In this document: in pieces, positions 23,472 through 35,199 of the stretch | Numbering within the stretch: position 1 is the stretch's first letter | Layout: each line of letters starts with the position of its first letter | Source: Phaeophleospora eucalypticola | Taxonomy: Eukaryota; Ascomycota; Dothideomycetes; Mycosphaerellales; Mycosphaerellaceae | Direction: 5' to 3' | Assembly: GCA_022814565.1 (NCBI GenBank) | Contig: JAKLNG010000005.1 | Span: forward strand, 1,426,001-1,490,000 | Length of the DNA stretch: 64,000 bases | The notes under the pieces: model-generated | Told to the model about the DNA's origin: nothing | What the model saw: the letters and a program-made list of their open reading frames with translations, nothing else | Database searches by the model: none | Made by a program: the position numbers and the translations under genes

Positions 23472-24384
23472 ATGGCCGGTCTTCAAGAGCAAATCGCCAG
23501 CCTTCAAAATGACCTCGAGTTCCTCCAGCAAGCCGCCGATGCTGGTGACGAGGAGGCCAGCGAGATGAAGTTGGTCCTCGAGGATCAGATTGCCGAACTG
23601 AGAACCCAGCTCAACGCACAGAAAGCCTCTTCCAGCGCCGCTCCTCCTCCGGCGCCCGCCGACGATCCACCACCTCCGCCGCCCAAGTCCCAGTATGCGC
23701 CTCCACCACCACCGGAGGAATCCAAGGCTACCGTATTCAACACTCACGACTCCGTCATGGCCAAGTACTCGGGCGATAAGCAGTGGTATGCAGCGACCAT
23801 AATCGCGAAGACGGGAAGCTCCACTGACCCAGTGTACACTGTCAAATTCACCGGCTATCCGGACAAGGAGACGAAGCGGAAGCATGAGGTGCGCGCCGCG
23901 GTGGACAACAGCAAGAAGCGCAAGGCGGACGGACCACCAGCTGCCGCTGTATCAGTCCCACCTCCACCGCCACCTGCGCAGCAGAGCGGAACCGTCATCT
24001 CCGCTGCACCCTCTGTCGACACATCTCTCGTGCAGAAGCGCGAGCCGAGCAAGGTGAGCGATGGACCGACGCGCATGGCGCCAGCGCCCAAGAAGTTGAA
24101 GGGCAATAGGACGCTTGAGAAGGCAAAGAGCAGCTGGAACGACTGGCAGAAGTCTGGCCCAAAGAAGCCTGTCTTGGGAGCGGCGGGCAAGAAGCTAGGC
24201 AAGGACAGCCAATTCCGCACTCCAGATCTTCCGAACGCCAAGGGTGAGTTTCTTGCTGTCTTGACGCTTGCAACTATTGCTGACACGTGCCACAGTCGGG
24301 TTCACCGGCTCTGGAAAGCCAATGTCGAAAGACCAGGTTCGCGCCAAGTGGAACTATGGCCGCGAGGAGCTCGATGCAGAGTGA
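23472..24384 (+). CDS. spf30: Tudor-domain splicing factor, SPF30/SMNDC1-like
   Basis: Likely spliceosome assembly factor that binds symmetrically dimethylated arginines of Sm proteins through its Tudor domain. Exons 23472-24243 and 24296-24384 (52-base intron) give 286 residues. An N-terminal helical segment (about 1-50) with heptad leucines is followed by two short polyproline runs. The Tudor domain (about 90-145) shows VMAKYSGDKQWYAATI and YTVKFTGYPDKE with its aromatic cage residues. Then come a KKRKAD basic signal, another polyproline run and the C-terminal helical region ending in the exon 2 block GFTGSGKPMSKD...RAKW, which is characteristic of the family. The start ATG is preceded by CACC and matches the family N-terminus. 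Confidence 0.92.
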
Positions 24385-24878
24385 GCCTGGCTATCGACAC
24401 CTTCAAACCATTCATGCGCTCCGCGCTCTTGATCTCGGTAAGTCTGTTGAGTCGGGCAGGAACAGCAGCAGCAGCAGCAGCAGCAGTGGGCATGAGCAAA
24501 TCGAGGCGGAGCAATCAGTGGAGAAGAGAAAATCGGTTTTAGCGCGGCGTTGATGGCGAACGAGATCGGACGTTTTTTGCAAGGCCTACAACATGCATGG
24601 AGCTGGCTTTGCAAGGGCCGTCTTTGGGTCGACTGGCCCTCGAGAAGTATACCTCTCCCATATGAAATGGTAACCAGCTAAGGTACTTGATAGTATCCAG
24701 ACCGGCTCGGCCGGCAACCAATGATACCCACGTGGAGTTCGTGCCTCACCTTCGTCAGATCATCACGTCGCGTCGCCTGCGGCAGTAGCAAGACTCCTTG
24801 CGTCGTGTCTGGCATACCGCCTTGTGTCGTCATACTAATATCTTTACAGTATCTTGTGGCTAGTCTATCTACCACAGC
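24385..24878. other. Intergenic region between convergent genes
   Basis: 3' flanks of the SPF30-like (+) and rhodopsin-type (-) genes. It includes a CAG trinucleotide tract (24463-24486). No gene is recognised. Confidence 0.6.
24463..24486. repeat. CAG trinucleotide microsatellite, 8 units
   Basis: Eight perfect CAG units directly downstream of the SPF30-like stop codon, presumably in its 3' UTR. Such tracts are prone to length variation. Confidence 0.9.
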
Positions 24879-26222
24879 TCAAACCCTTACAAGTTTTGGG
24901 TTCTCAATCTCGCCCTGAACCAGCCCGACCAACGCCGCATGAACATAAGGAACGTTTCTTGACTCGTAGGAAACTTCTACCGAAGTCGTGACCGTGATTC
25001 CGCCAGGGCTCTCTCCGTCTGGAAATATTGCCTCCAAGCTTGACAAGCTCTGCTGAGAAGCACGATTGAGAGAACGCATGTTGATGCGTGAGCCATGCTT
25101 TGACAGCGTCGGCGAAGACATCGCTGACCCGAGTGGTATGTGCGATCTCCACCAGCCCGGAGGCTCACAAGCCATCTCGGTCTCTTGACGATGTCTTATT
25201 CGTGGTCGTCTTCGGAACAATGGTCGAATGAAGGGCACTGAGGCCGTGATAATGACAATGTTCAGCTCGATTGAGATCCAGATGACGAACAAGACCAGAT
25301 TGTAACTATAGTCCGTAACCTGGCTCAGTACCTTGGCTTCGTAGGTCTTGACGATGCTCGCGGCCATGGCCAGGATGCTGAGGCATAGCAGGAACGCAAG
25401 GCCGATTTTGCTCTTCCGCGATAGTCGCGTGTGCTCGATCAAGATGGCTGGTAAGACTGCAAGGAAGAAATCTGTGACGGTGTTGAAGCTTCCCATCACA
25501 TACTGATACTTCGTCTGAACGACTGGATCCCAGCAGTACTCTTCGTAGTTGATCTGCTTCGTAATCGTCCAGAAGGTATCCAGGTTGCGACCGCATTGCA
25601 CGTAAAAGAGAATTATGCCCAAGCAGTTGACGAGCACTTGCAGCGCGATGGAGGTATGAATTGGCCAGGTCGGCATTCGAGGATCGGTGCGGGTGAGGAA
25701 GAGCACCGTGCAGCAGAACGAGATCCTGCCAAACATGACGCTCAAAAAGCCTGGGAGGAGTGACCAGGCGCCGTACTTCATTGTTTCTTCGATCTGCGGA
25801 ATCGAGAGATGTCCGATATGTCGGCCAAAGCCATGGCTCACCGCGAATGTGATATCCACTGCATGGCCGATTCCCAGTAGCACAGCAATGAGCATCAAGG
25901 CATCGTCGTAGTAAAGTCGTCGAGTTTTCTCAAACTTAGCCCATAACCGTAGACCGAGGATGATCATCGACAGGCCCAGCAAGGCCCAGACCACGCGCAG
26001 GAGAAGGGGTCCTCTGTTGTCATTCGGAGCCGATCGAAGTTCTTGCCAGAGCTTGAGAAGGCCTTGCACGTCCATCAAGGAGATCGTGGCCGTGCCGGAT
26101 GAAAGTCCGCCAGAGGGAGTGCATTCGAGCAGCAGCAGCAGCAATAGAAGTTGGTTAAAGAAAGCCAAGAGCGAAGTAGGGTTTCGAAAGATTAGCAAAA
26201 GAACATTTGCGCTGCGCAGCAC
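24879..26222 (-). CDS. Rhodopsin-domain (Pth11/SAT4-type) seven-helix membrane protein
   Basis: Fungal integral membrane protein with a rhodopsin-like fold; members are mostly uncharacterised or GPCR-like. A single exon gives 447 residues from the first ATG at 26222, or 398 from the ATG at 26075, which better matches where family homology begins (MDVQG). The upstream extension contains a run of eight leucines encoded by a CTG-type repeat. Seven hydrophobic helices follow. The conserved RLWAKFEK...LYYDDALML block lies after helix 1-2 and CGRNLDTFW between helices 4 and 5. An EEYCWDP segment and a polar cytoplasmic tail from about residue 350, rich in Ser and Arg, complete it. No retinal-binding lysine can be assigned, so this is not a light-driven pump. 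Confidence 0.88.
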   Translation of the reverse strand: MLRSANVLLLIFRNPTSLLAFFNQLLLLLLLLECTPSGGLSSGTATISLMDVQGLLKLWQELRSAPNDNRGPLLLRVVWALLGLSMIILGLRLWAKFEKTRRLYYDDALMLIAVLLGIGHAVDITFAVSHGFGRHIGHLSIPQIEETMKYGAWSLLPGFLSVMFGRISFCCTVLFLTRTDPRMPTWPIHTSIALQVLVNCLGIILFYVQCGRNLDTFWTITKQINYEEYCWDPVVQTKYQYVMGSFNTVTDFFLAVLPAILIEHTRLSRKSKIGLAFLLCLSILAMAASIVKTYEAKVLSQVTDYSYNLVLFVIWISIELNIVIITASVPFIRPLFRRRPRIRHRQETEMACEPPGWWRSHIPLGSAMSSPTLSKHGSRINMRSLNRASQQSLSSLEAIFPDGESPGGITVTTSVEVSYESRNVPYVHAALVGLVQGEIENPKLVRV

Positions 26223-27412
26223 TTGTGCCGAGAACGCGTGGAGGCGGACTGTTCTTAGCAGGCCTCGTCCTTTTGTTTTAGTTATGTGAAACCCGCGGTG
26301 GCATTGCCGGCAATGGATCTATCTGTAATATGGGAACGGCCGTCCTATCTGATGCAAATTAGCACAGGCACACGCGCCAGTTGAATTTTAGTGCCTGTGG
26401 TGCTGCCTTCGTGGGGACTTTCTGACGACGTTATGAGCTCGCGATGCGCAGATCGGGAGTGCATCGCCTTGCGGAGATGGTGGTTGTTGCCGGGGTGTGC
26501 GGTGAGGCAGAGTGTGGAGCGCTTGAGAGGTCGGTGTTTTCACGGTCATTGGAGGAGATCCTTGATCGTAGTTGCTGCTCGAGGGCTACTCTTCACAGCC
26601 GATGTCTGGCCTCGGACGCGAGATCCGAAAGTCTTGATGAGAGAGGCCTCTCAGCGAGAGCAATGACAGCAGTATCGAGTATTCGACTGGTCGCACTGAT
26701 GAGTACCTCATGCTGGTGACAGGAGTCGTTGATGCGGTGATGTGGCATGGTCTCATCGACCGTCCAGGTTGATGGTTTCCTGATTGGATAAATTGCGCCT
26801 GCACGATCGGACCATTGGACTAGCATCTTCTTGCATCGCCGCGTCGGAAAAGCACTACTGGCCAATATACAGCAACTGAGACTCGATCGGCCGACCGGAT
26901 ATCTGTGTCTACGCCTTGCAATGGCCTCTGAGTGGCAGAAAGGGGCTGGTGAAATCCTGGAGGCGATCTGGGAATGCTGTTCGCTTGGGACCCGAGTATC
27001 CGAACTGGGAAGGACTTCAACTTCCTCCTCGTACCCGTCGTTCCCGGAGGCATTCCGTGTGTGTCTTTGTCGCGTACATGCTGGCTGTGAAGTGCTCAGA
27101 GATGTAGACATCGATGACCGGCTTGGAGGTGAGCATGTCGAGGCCGCTCGCTGCTTGCTACCCGAATAGTCATTCGACCTTGCCGCTTCCGGGACCAGCA
27201 ATGTCATCAGCAATCGTGCCAAGACCACCGAGCAGCTGCGGTGTCAGCAATGGCATTCTTGATGCAGAGTCGCTGATGATGACGGGCTGCCTTGTTCGAT
27301 GTTGAAACCGAGGGTGTATGCGGATTAGCTTTCGACTAGCTCTGAGCCTACTCTGTGTTGTGATGGCTAGGGCGCCAGTACAAATCAGGAATGGTGAGCT
27401 TGGCACACACAC
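26223..27412. other. Intergenic region bordering the RIP block; no recognised gene
   Basis: Normal-composition DNA between the rhodopsin-type gene and the AT-rich block. An open frame of 211 codons on the minus strand (26593-27228) has no domain I recognise and an implausible low-complexity composition. It may be a decayed gene or chance. The composition switches sharply to AT-rich at about 27413. Confidence 0.5.
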
Positions 27413-28393
27413 AGTATATAGCAGGTTTCACAGGCTATAAGATAGACTAGTTAATTAATCAATTTTATACCTTATGAACCGCTACTTACGTAAGCGTTCT
27501 TATAATAGGTTATAAGCCTAGAGCATTCTTAAAGTGCTCGCAAACTAGTTAATTTATTACTATATCTTTTAAAACTAACCTCTAACCTATAAAGGTTTAG
27601 TACCTTATAGGAGCTACCTTACTATTACTAATTAGTATCCTAAAGTCTAAGACATACTAACCTAATTAAGTTAAGCTTTATTAAGAACTATAGGTTCTAG
27701 CAACTCTTCTAGTAAATTAGTAGATAATAAATATACTATCCTTAAGGAAGGCGTGCTCTTTAGATAATAGAAAACCTAGCTTAAGGGTAAACTTCTTAAT
27801 AAGGATCTATATAGCTATATCTTTAAAGACCTATAGAAGTAGTTTCTCTTCTAAGAAAAGCTAAAAAAGAGAGATACTAAAGCTAGTCTTAAAAAAGCTA
27901 GGACATAGACAAAGAAGAATATAATTATACTTAGGATTATTCTTTTAAGAATTAAAGATTTATATAAGTTAGACTTTAGTAAAGCCAAAATAACTACTAA
28001 GAAGCTATTTAACTATATAGAGAGTACTTTCTTACTTACTATAACTATTAATATCCTTAAATACTTAAGAAGTCTCCCTACTATAAGGATAATAGGTAAT
28101 AATACTTAGTCCTATTACTAACTCTTCTAATAGAGATATTAGAAGTATAAGCTTACTATAGAATAGTATACTAATACTTATTTATTAGATTTAACTAAGT
28201 ATATGCTTCTAGGTAGATACCTTAAGTCCCTATTTATATTAGGAACTTTAGGTTATAAATAGCTAAGGGTATAGAGGCATAAGATTAACCTAAAAGACAA
28301 AAAAGTAACTATTAAGCAATTAGTTATAAGCCTAAGGGATAAGAAGCCTCTAAACTTATTTTAATAAAGAAACCTTAGTACTACTACTAAGGA

Positions 28394-28452
28394 AATTTGC
28401 TTATATTATAATAAGGGGCCTTATACTAAAGCAAACTACTAGTTTAAACACC
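28394..28452 (+). pseudogene. Copia gag zinc knuckle, RIP-mutated
   Basis: The frame reads as a CCHC knuckle in which Cys codons have become Tyr (TGT/TGC to TAT/TAC) and Trp has become TAG. The surrounding gag frame is recognisable from about 27900. Confidence 0.7.
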
Positions 28453-29805
28453 CTAAGAAAGTAATAGCTAAATAGAGGGAAAACTACCTAGAAGTTAAGA
28501 GTAGAAGGTCTAATAGACTATTCTCTAAGAACTACTAAAAGGATAAGAGATTCTAAAAGTATAGAAGAGCTACTACTATAGTAGATAAAAATAAATAAGG
28601 AACTAATAAAGAAGAGGTTATACTAGACTCTAACTTAGATAAATCTAGTACCCCTAATTAGAGAGCTAGAGCTATTCTTATTTAAAATCTATTAGCTACT
28701 ACTTTAGATTATTTTAACTTAAAATTAATTCTACTAGATTCTAGAACTTTATACTACTTCTTTAATAGAAGGTTATACTTCCTAAACTTATACTCTACTA
28801 ATCTAAAGTTCTCTCTTATAGTAGGAACTACCTATATTAGATAGAAGGGAATAGTTTAACTATAGTTTAAGCTACTAGATAGGAAGTTTAAGGTATTAGA
28901 ATTAAAGGATTATTATTACTATCCTTACTCTCTATAAAACCTAATCTCTACTAGAAGGCTTAAGAAGTTTAGTAAGCTTAAGTTTAGATCTAAGTATAAT
29001 AAATTAAGAGATAGGAAGAATAGGCTTATTACTAAAACTAAGACTTTAAACTATATACTAAGGCTTATTAATACTAAGGTAGTTAAAGTTCCCTATAGTT
29101 AAGTATAAATCTTCTCTACTCTAGTAGTAGTACTACTATATACTAATGCCTAAAGATAGTACTAAAGACTTAGCTATATAGGAAACTAAGTTCTTAATTT
29201 AACAAAATCCCTAATAATAGGGTTAGAGAATATACAAATAGAGGAACTATACTACTATAAGACATATAAATTCTCTAAATTATATAGGATTATATCTAGG
29301 ACTCCTAGGAGGACCCCCTTAGTACTACTTAATAAAGTTTACCTTAACTTAGAAGAGATTAACCTACTAGATATCTTTAGACATAAATAGATTATCTTTC
29401 TAACCTATATAAGAACTAGGATAAGATAGATGCTACTAATTTATACTAAAGTAAATAGTTAAATAGCTATCTAGAGATAGATAAACAGAACTAGGACCTT
29501 ATATAATAAGACTCTAAAGATTCTCTTCTAAAATAGAGGAACTAAACTTATTAACTAGATACTAAAAGATTTATTTATAAGGGAAGGAATCCTATAGGAA
29601 GTTTCTATACTATATATACCTAAATAGAATAGGGTAGTAGAGTCTACTAATAAAGTTACTATTTAAAAAGCTAGGTCTCTTATAATTAACTCTAGTTTTC
29701 CTAAAGATATATAGAGCTATATAGTTAACTATACTCTATTAATTTAGAACATAACTAGTAACTTTCGTACTAAATAGATTCTATTAGAATAGTTTAAAGT
29801 AGAAC

Positions 29806-29810
29806 TTAGC
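29806..29810. repeat. Target-site duplication TTAGC, left copy
   Basis: TTAGC immediately before the gypsy 5' LTR matches TTAGC at 37511-37515 after the 3' LTR. Five bases is the standard Ty3/gypsy duplication length. It shows that the insertion occurred inside the copia integrase. Confidence 0.9.
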
Positions 29811-30004
29811 TATTACGATCTCGCCCTATAATAGTAGCCTAATGCCTTAGGCTATACTATCCTAGCCTAAGACGCCCTAGGTAGTACTACCTTAGTATAT
29901 AATAGAGTTTTCTTAACTCGAATCCTTTTTCCTCTCTTTCTTCCTTAGCGATTCGAGTTGTACCTATAGGTAGCTTATACTACGGACTATTTTATACTCT
30001 TATA
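29811..30004 (+). repeat. 5' LTR of the gypsy element
   Basis: 194 bases, nearly identical to 37317-37510; the differences seen are mainly C/T and G/A transitions. It starts TATTACGATC and ends CTCTTATA. Confidence 0.93.
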
Positions 30005-30469
30005 TACGAATCGCTTCTACTTACGTACGACAAGCTACTATAGTAGGAACACGAAGGAATTAACCTTACCGCAGTAATAATACTAGACCTCTCGAACCCT
30101 AATTAGTATCTAATAGGTCGAGCCAAACTTAGAACCCTATAGGTAGCCTATCTTAGAGCGAGAAGAACTCTAATAACTAGTTTAGGGGCGGAAACTCTCC
30201 TAACAACACGCCGTAAGAGAAGGGTACCGAGAAGAGGTCTAACGATCTAGATTAAGGCTAGGATAAGCCTTACGACGATAACTTATCTAATAAAGAGCTA
30301 ACGATAGAGTAACTCTAGGAATAAGTAAGGAAGGAAGAGAAGAAGGCCGAGAGACTAGCCTTAAAGGCCTATATCTACGAGTTAGCTTAGTAAAATATAG
30401 TACTTAGCGCTAGGATAGCTAGTACTACTACTAGCTAGATAGACCTAGTACTAGACGCCCTATCTATAT

Positions 30470-33400
30470 TAAAGATGCTCCCGAAGATACGAAACCTATA
30501 TACCTTTAATAGTAAGAGAAGAGTATTATAGGACTAGTAAATAGGCGACCTAGAACAGTACTTCTATCGTATAGCTATATACTTCTCTACTAAGACGACT
30601 AAGATAGACTACGCGGAGAAGTAGATAGAGAGGCTGTAGTAGTTATACTAGTTAAAGAAGCTAAATGTACTAGAATAGGCTAGAACCGAACTAATATAGG
30701 CTATTATAAAGTAGGCTATACTAGACTCTATAGGGTTCTCTATAGAGAGAGAGTAGAAGGCCTACGATTACCTAAAGGGGGCCTACTAAGGGCGCTTTAT
30801 ACCTACTAAGCTATTAAACTATATAAAGCTATAGTAGGATAAGCTTAGATACCCCTAGGAGAAGGACATAATTCTCGACTTTTAGTCTATACTTAACCCT
30901 AACGTCCGGAACTATATAGACATTACCTAAGTTACTTACGCTACTATCGTAGAGGCTAAAGAAGTAGCTAACTATTACTACTATATCCTAGTTACTACTA
31001 AGAATAAGCGCGATAACTAGAGGAAGCGAAAGAGAAGTAACGCTAGAGTAGAGGATAATAGTAGTAGCCCTAAGAGGCTATATAACCTATCTAAGAGGCA
31101 TAAGAACTCTAAGCTAGGCTAGGGGAAGAGTAAGAAACCTAAGACGAGCTAGGATAGGCTAGAACGGACTAAGGAATACTAGACCTATAGCAGCCTAGAC
31201 TACTAGAGGCGTAACTACCTAAAGAATAAGGACACTAAGTAAGTAAAAGCTACGCCTGCCCTAACCTCCTCCTAGTCGTAGTAGGCTATATTACTTATAG
31301 CAAGAAGTAGAGACGTAGTGCTAAGCTAGAGTAGAAGGGGATTACTACTCGAGCCTACGACCTTATTAAGCTTAAGATAGAGATTAAGAGGCTATACTAT
31401 ACGTAGAAGGTTAAGGGATTAATTAACTACGGCTATTAGGGCGTCTTTATAGATAGCTTCCTCGCTAAGGAACTTAGTATAGATGCTAATATAGCCTAGG
31501 CTAGACGCTATAAGGCTCTAAACGGCTAGAAACTAGCTATTATAGGGGTAACGCATACGCTAATTACTATCTAGGATACGAATAGTAACGCTAGTACTAG
31601 AATTAAGTAGTTCGAAGTAGGTAGAATCTATAGTTACGACATTATACTAGGTATGCTCTAGTTAGCTAGGTAGAACCTACGTGTCGACTTCTACTATAAG
31701 AGCATAGTTTAGAGAGTAAGGTCAGGCCATAGATAGTATAAGATTACTACTATTAGAGCTAGTTGCTTCTAAGAAGAAATAAGGGACGTATAAGACTCCC
31801 TATTTACTATATTAGTCTTAGTAATTAGGGACGATAGCGCCGATAAGATTATAAACTAACACTACTCTAAGTATAGGTTAGTGTTCTTAGAGAGTAATAC
31901 CTCGCTACTACCCGATTATAGGCCGTATAAGCTAGTAATCGACCTAGAAGAGAGTAAGACGCCCTCTTTTAGCTCTCTTTATAACCTCTTAGAGGCTAAG
32001 CTTATAGTACTATATACCTATCTAGACGAGTACCTAGCTAAGAGCTAGATCCGCCTATCTTACTTGCTAGTAGGCGCTAGAATACTCTTCGCGAAAAAGA
32101 AGGATAGTAGCCTAAGGTTATATGTCGACTATAGGGCGCTAAATGCTATTACTATTAAGAATAGGTACTCTCTACCTCTTATATAAGAGTCCCTAGACTA
32201 TCTTATAGGATTATAGATCTTTACGAAGCTTAATATATAAGACGCCTACTATCGTATCCGAATTAAGGAGAGGAATAAGTAGAAAACAGCCTTTAGGACC
32301 TATTATAGCCTATTTAAGTATACTATTATACTATTTAGGCTTACTAACGCCCTAGTAACGTTCTAAAGCTATATTAATAGCGTACTATTAGACCTTATCG
32401 ACGTGTCCTACGTAGTATACCTTAATAATATCCTTATCTTCTTATAGAATAAGGAAGAGTATATATACTATATAGTAGAAGTACTAGAGTAGCTATAGCG
32501 CTTTAAGTTATACGCTAAGCTATTAAAATATAACTTCTATAAGGACTAGGTTAGGTTCTTAGGCTTTATAGTTATGCTAGAAGGGGTCGAGATAGAAAAA
32601 GACTATACCTAGATAGTATAGGACTAGCTAGAACCTACGTCTATTAGGGACATCCGTATCTTTATTAGCTTTACTAACTACTACTACCAATTTATTAAGA
32701 GTTTCTCCTACATTATAGCCCTACTAAATAAGCTTACTAAGAGAAAGGATAGCGTAGCTATAGGTAGTTAGAAACAAAGGGCAGAAGAGTTAGTCTTAAT
32801 TAGCCTACCCTAGGACGCTAAATAAGCGTTTTAGAACTTAAAGGAAGCGTTCTATTCCGCTCTAATTCTCTATTACTTCGACCTAGAATAGGCTATCTAT
32901 ATTAAAACTAATGCCTCTAGATACGTAGTATCTAGTATACTTAGCTAATACTACGAATATCGTAGAAAGGATTAGTAGTTCCCTATAGTATACTTCTCTA
33001 AGAAGATAAGCCTAGCTAAACATAACTATAATACCTATAACAGGGAGTTACTAGCTATCGTAGAGTATTTTAAGTACTAGAGGTACTACCTCGAGAGTAC
33101 GAGATACTAGATCGAGCTACTCTTAGACTATAATAACCTCTAATAGTTTATAATAACTAAGACCTTATCTAGATAGTAGGTACGCTAGGCTAAATAGTTA
33201 GCTACCTTCGACTTCTACGTAACCTACTAGCTAGAGAGGTAGAATAGTATAGTAGATACTACTAGTTGTCGCCTAGACTACAAACCTACGGACTACTCTA
33301 GCTACTAGCTTAACGAGGAAGATAGCTTATTAATACTCTCGGGCCTATAAGTATAGTTGTCCACTAGCGTTAGCTAGGAAGGTAAGAGTAATAGGCTAAA

Positions 33401-34890
33401 ACAGGCCTACATAGGCTAGAAAAGGGCTAAGAAGGCCTAGGATAGTAAGGACTAATTTCTAGATAACCTCTATCGCGCTATAGTAAAGGACCTAGTAGCA
33501 CTAAAGATCCGAGAGATCCTAAGAACGCTAGAAGACTAGTAAGATACGTTGCTAGAATAGTCCTACTAGTAGAGGGATAATAGTTCTCTACTATTATACT
33601 ACGATAGGCTAGTAGGCTATATTTACGTACTAGAAGGCCTATTATAGCTCGAGATCCTCTAATAATGCTATGATAACCTATTAGCTAGATACTTCGGCTT
33701 TAAAAGGACTCGCGAACTAGTATACTAGGTATAGTATTAGCTAGAGGTGTAGCAATACGTTAAGGACTATACTAATAGCTACTAGGTATACGCCCGAGCT
33801 AAGCTAAGAAGGTACGTACTATATAGTAACCTCTACATAGAGAAGGCGTCTACTACACCTTAGGAGGATCTTACCCTAGACTTTATTACTAACCTTATAC
33901 TAAGTACGTTTATAGGCTAGATATATAACTCTATTCTCGTAGTCGTAGACTAATACTCTAAGATAGCCTATTACGTACTAGTATAGAAGATAATTACTAT
34001 AGAAGGGCTAGTAGAGACTCTACTAAGGGAGGTATAGTACCTTTATAGTATACTACGCTTAATTACATCTAATCGCGGCTCTATCCTAACCTTAAGGTTT
34101 TAGAGCTCCCTATATTACTACCTAGGCGTACGAAGGGCCCTTAGTATAGCCTATTACCTATAGACAGATAGCTAAACGAAGCGCTAGAACTAGACTCTAG
34201 AGTAGTATCTTCGGGTTTACTATAACTTCGAGTAGAACGACTAGGCGCGCTACCTATACGTAGTAGAGTTTACCTATAATAATAGTAAATACGCTAAGAT
34301 AGGTACGACACCGTTTTAGGTCTATATAGTACGCGACCCTAGGTAGTCAAGATAGCCTAATACGCCTCTTATCGAAGGATTATCCTCTAGGGCGGAGAAG
34401 CTCGTAGTAAAGGTAATTAGCCTCTAGAAATCCTTAAGGCAAAGGCTCTAATAGAGTAAGATCACATAGGTAAGGTACTACGATAAGAGTAGGAAGCCTA
34501 AGAAGTATATAGTAAGTAACTAGGTATACCTCTTAATGTACTAGCTAGACTTAGTAAGGTACTTAAAGAAGCTAGACTACTAGTACGTTAGCCTATACTA
34601 TATTACTAAGGTCGTTAATAACGTAGTATATACGCTTAACCTTCTAGAAGGACTCGATATATATCTAACCTTCTATATCTCCTTACTAGAAGACTATTAC
34701 AAGCTAGAACTAGCTAAGAAAGACTAGGGTCCCCTACTAGAGGTTAGATTATTAGACCCTAATATATATAAGGTCGAGGAGATTAAGGATAAGCGCTAGA
34801 ACAACTAGGGACAATAGTCTTACCTTATGTCGTAGAAGGGGTACGATAATAGTAAAGACTCCTAGGAGCTAGTAGGCTATATTAGCTAGA
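30470..34890 (+). pseudogene. Gypsy gag-pol, inactivated by RIP
   Basis: A frame with stops almost only as TAG/TAA at expected Trp and Gln positions runs through gag, protease, RT, RNase H, integrase and chromodomain. The CCHC knuckle at 31177-31218 reads with Tyr in place of Cys and His. The RT catalytic YLDD is YLNN at 32418-32429 (GAT to AAT twice). RT blocks such as VDYRALN and DAYYRIRIKE, the RNase H block with YFSKKISLA and RELLAIVE, and integrase segments such as FGFKRTRELVY remain readable. The C-terminal segment reads like a chromodomain (VEEIKDKR then a W/K-Y-W-P pattern with TAG at Trp). It cannot encode a working polyprotein. Confidence 0.88.
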
Positions 34891-35199
34891 TAGTATAGAA
34901 GGCGTACCTATAGAAGAAGGAATCGAGAGGGATTTAGTATAGAATAAAAGGACGCTATACTATAGTACGGAAGTAGGCATCTCTAGCTATCCTAGGCTAG
35001 GATAGCTAGTTATAGGCTATCCTAGGTAAGGGAGAATAGAGATATATAAAGATAGACTAGAAAGTAAACTCTTCTCTCCCTATAACTAAACTCGCGAAAT
35101 ACTAATTAGGAATAAGTAAGACGTAGCACTCGATAAGATTTACTACCTATTACGAGTAGATAAGATATATTAATTCCTAATAGATACTAAGGTAGCCTC

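Noticed and set aside
26593..27228. A 211-codon minus-strand ORF near the RIP block
   Set aside because: No recognised domain, no fungal start or splice context, and another frame of the same DNA looks equally protein-like. Left as unassigned.
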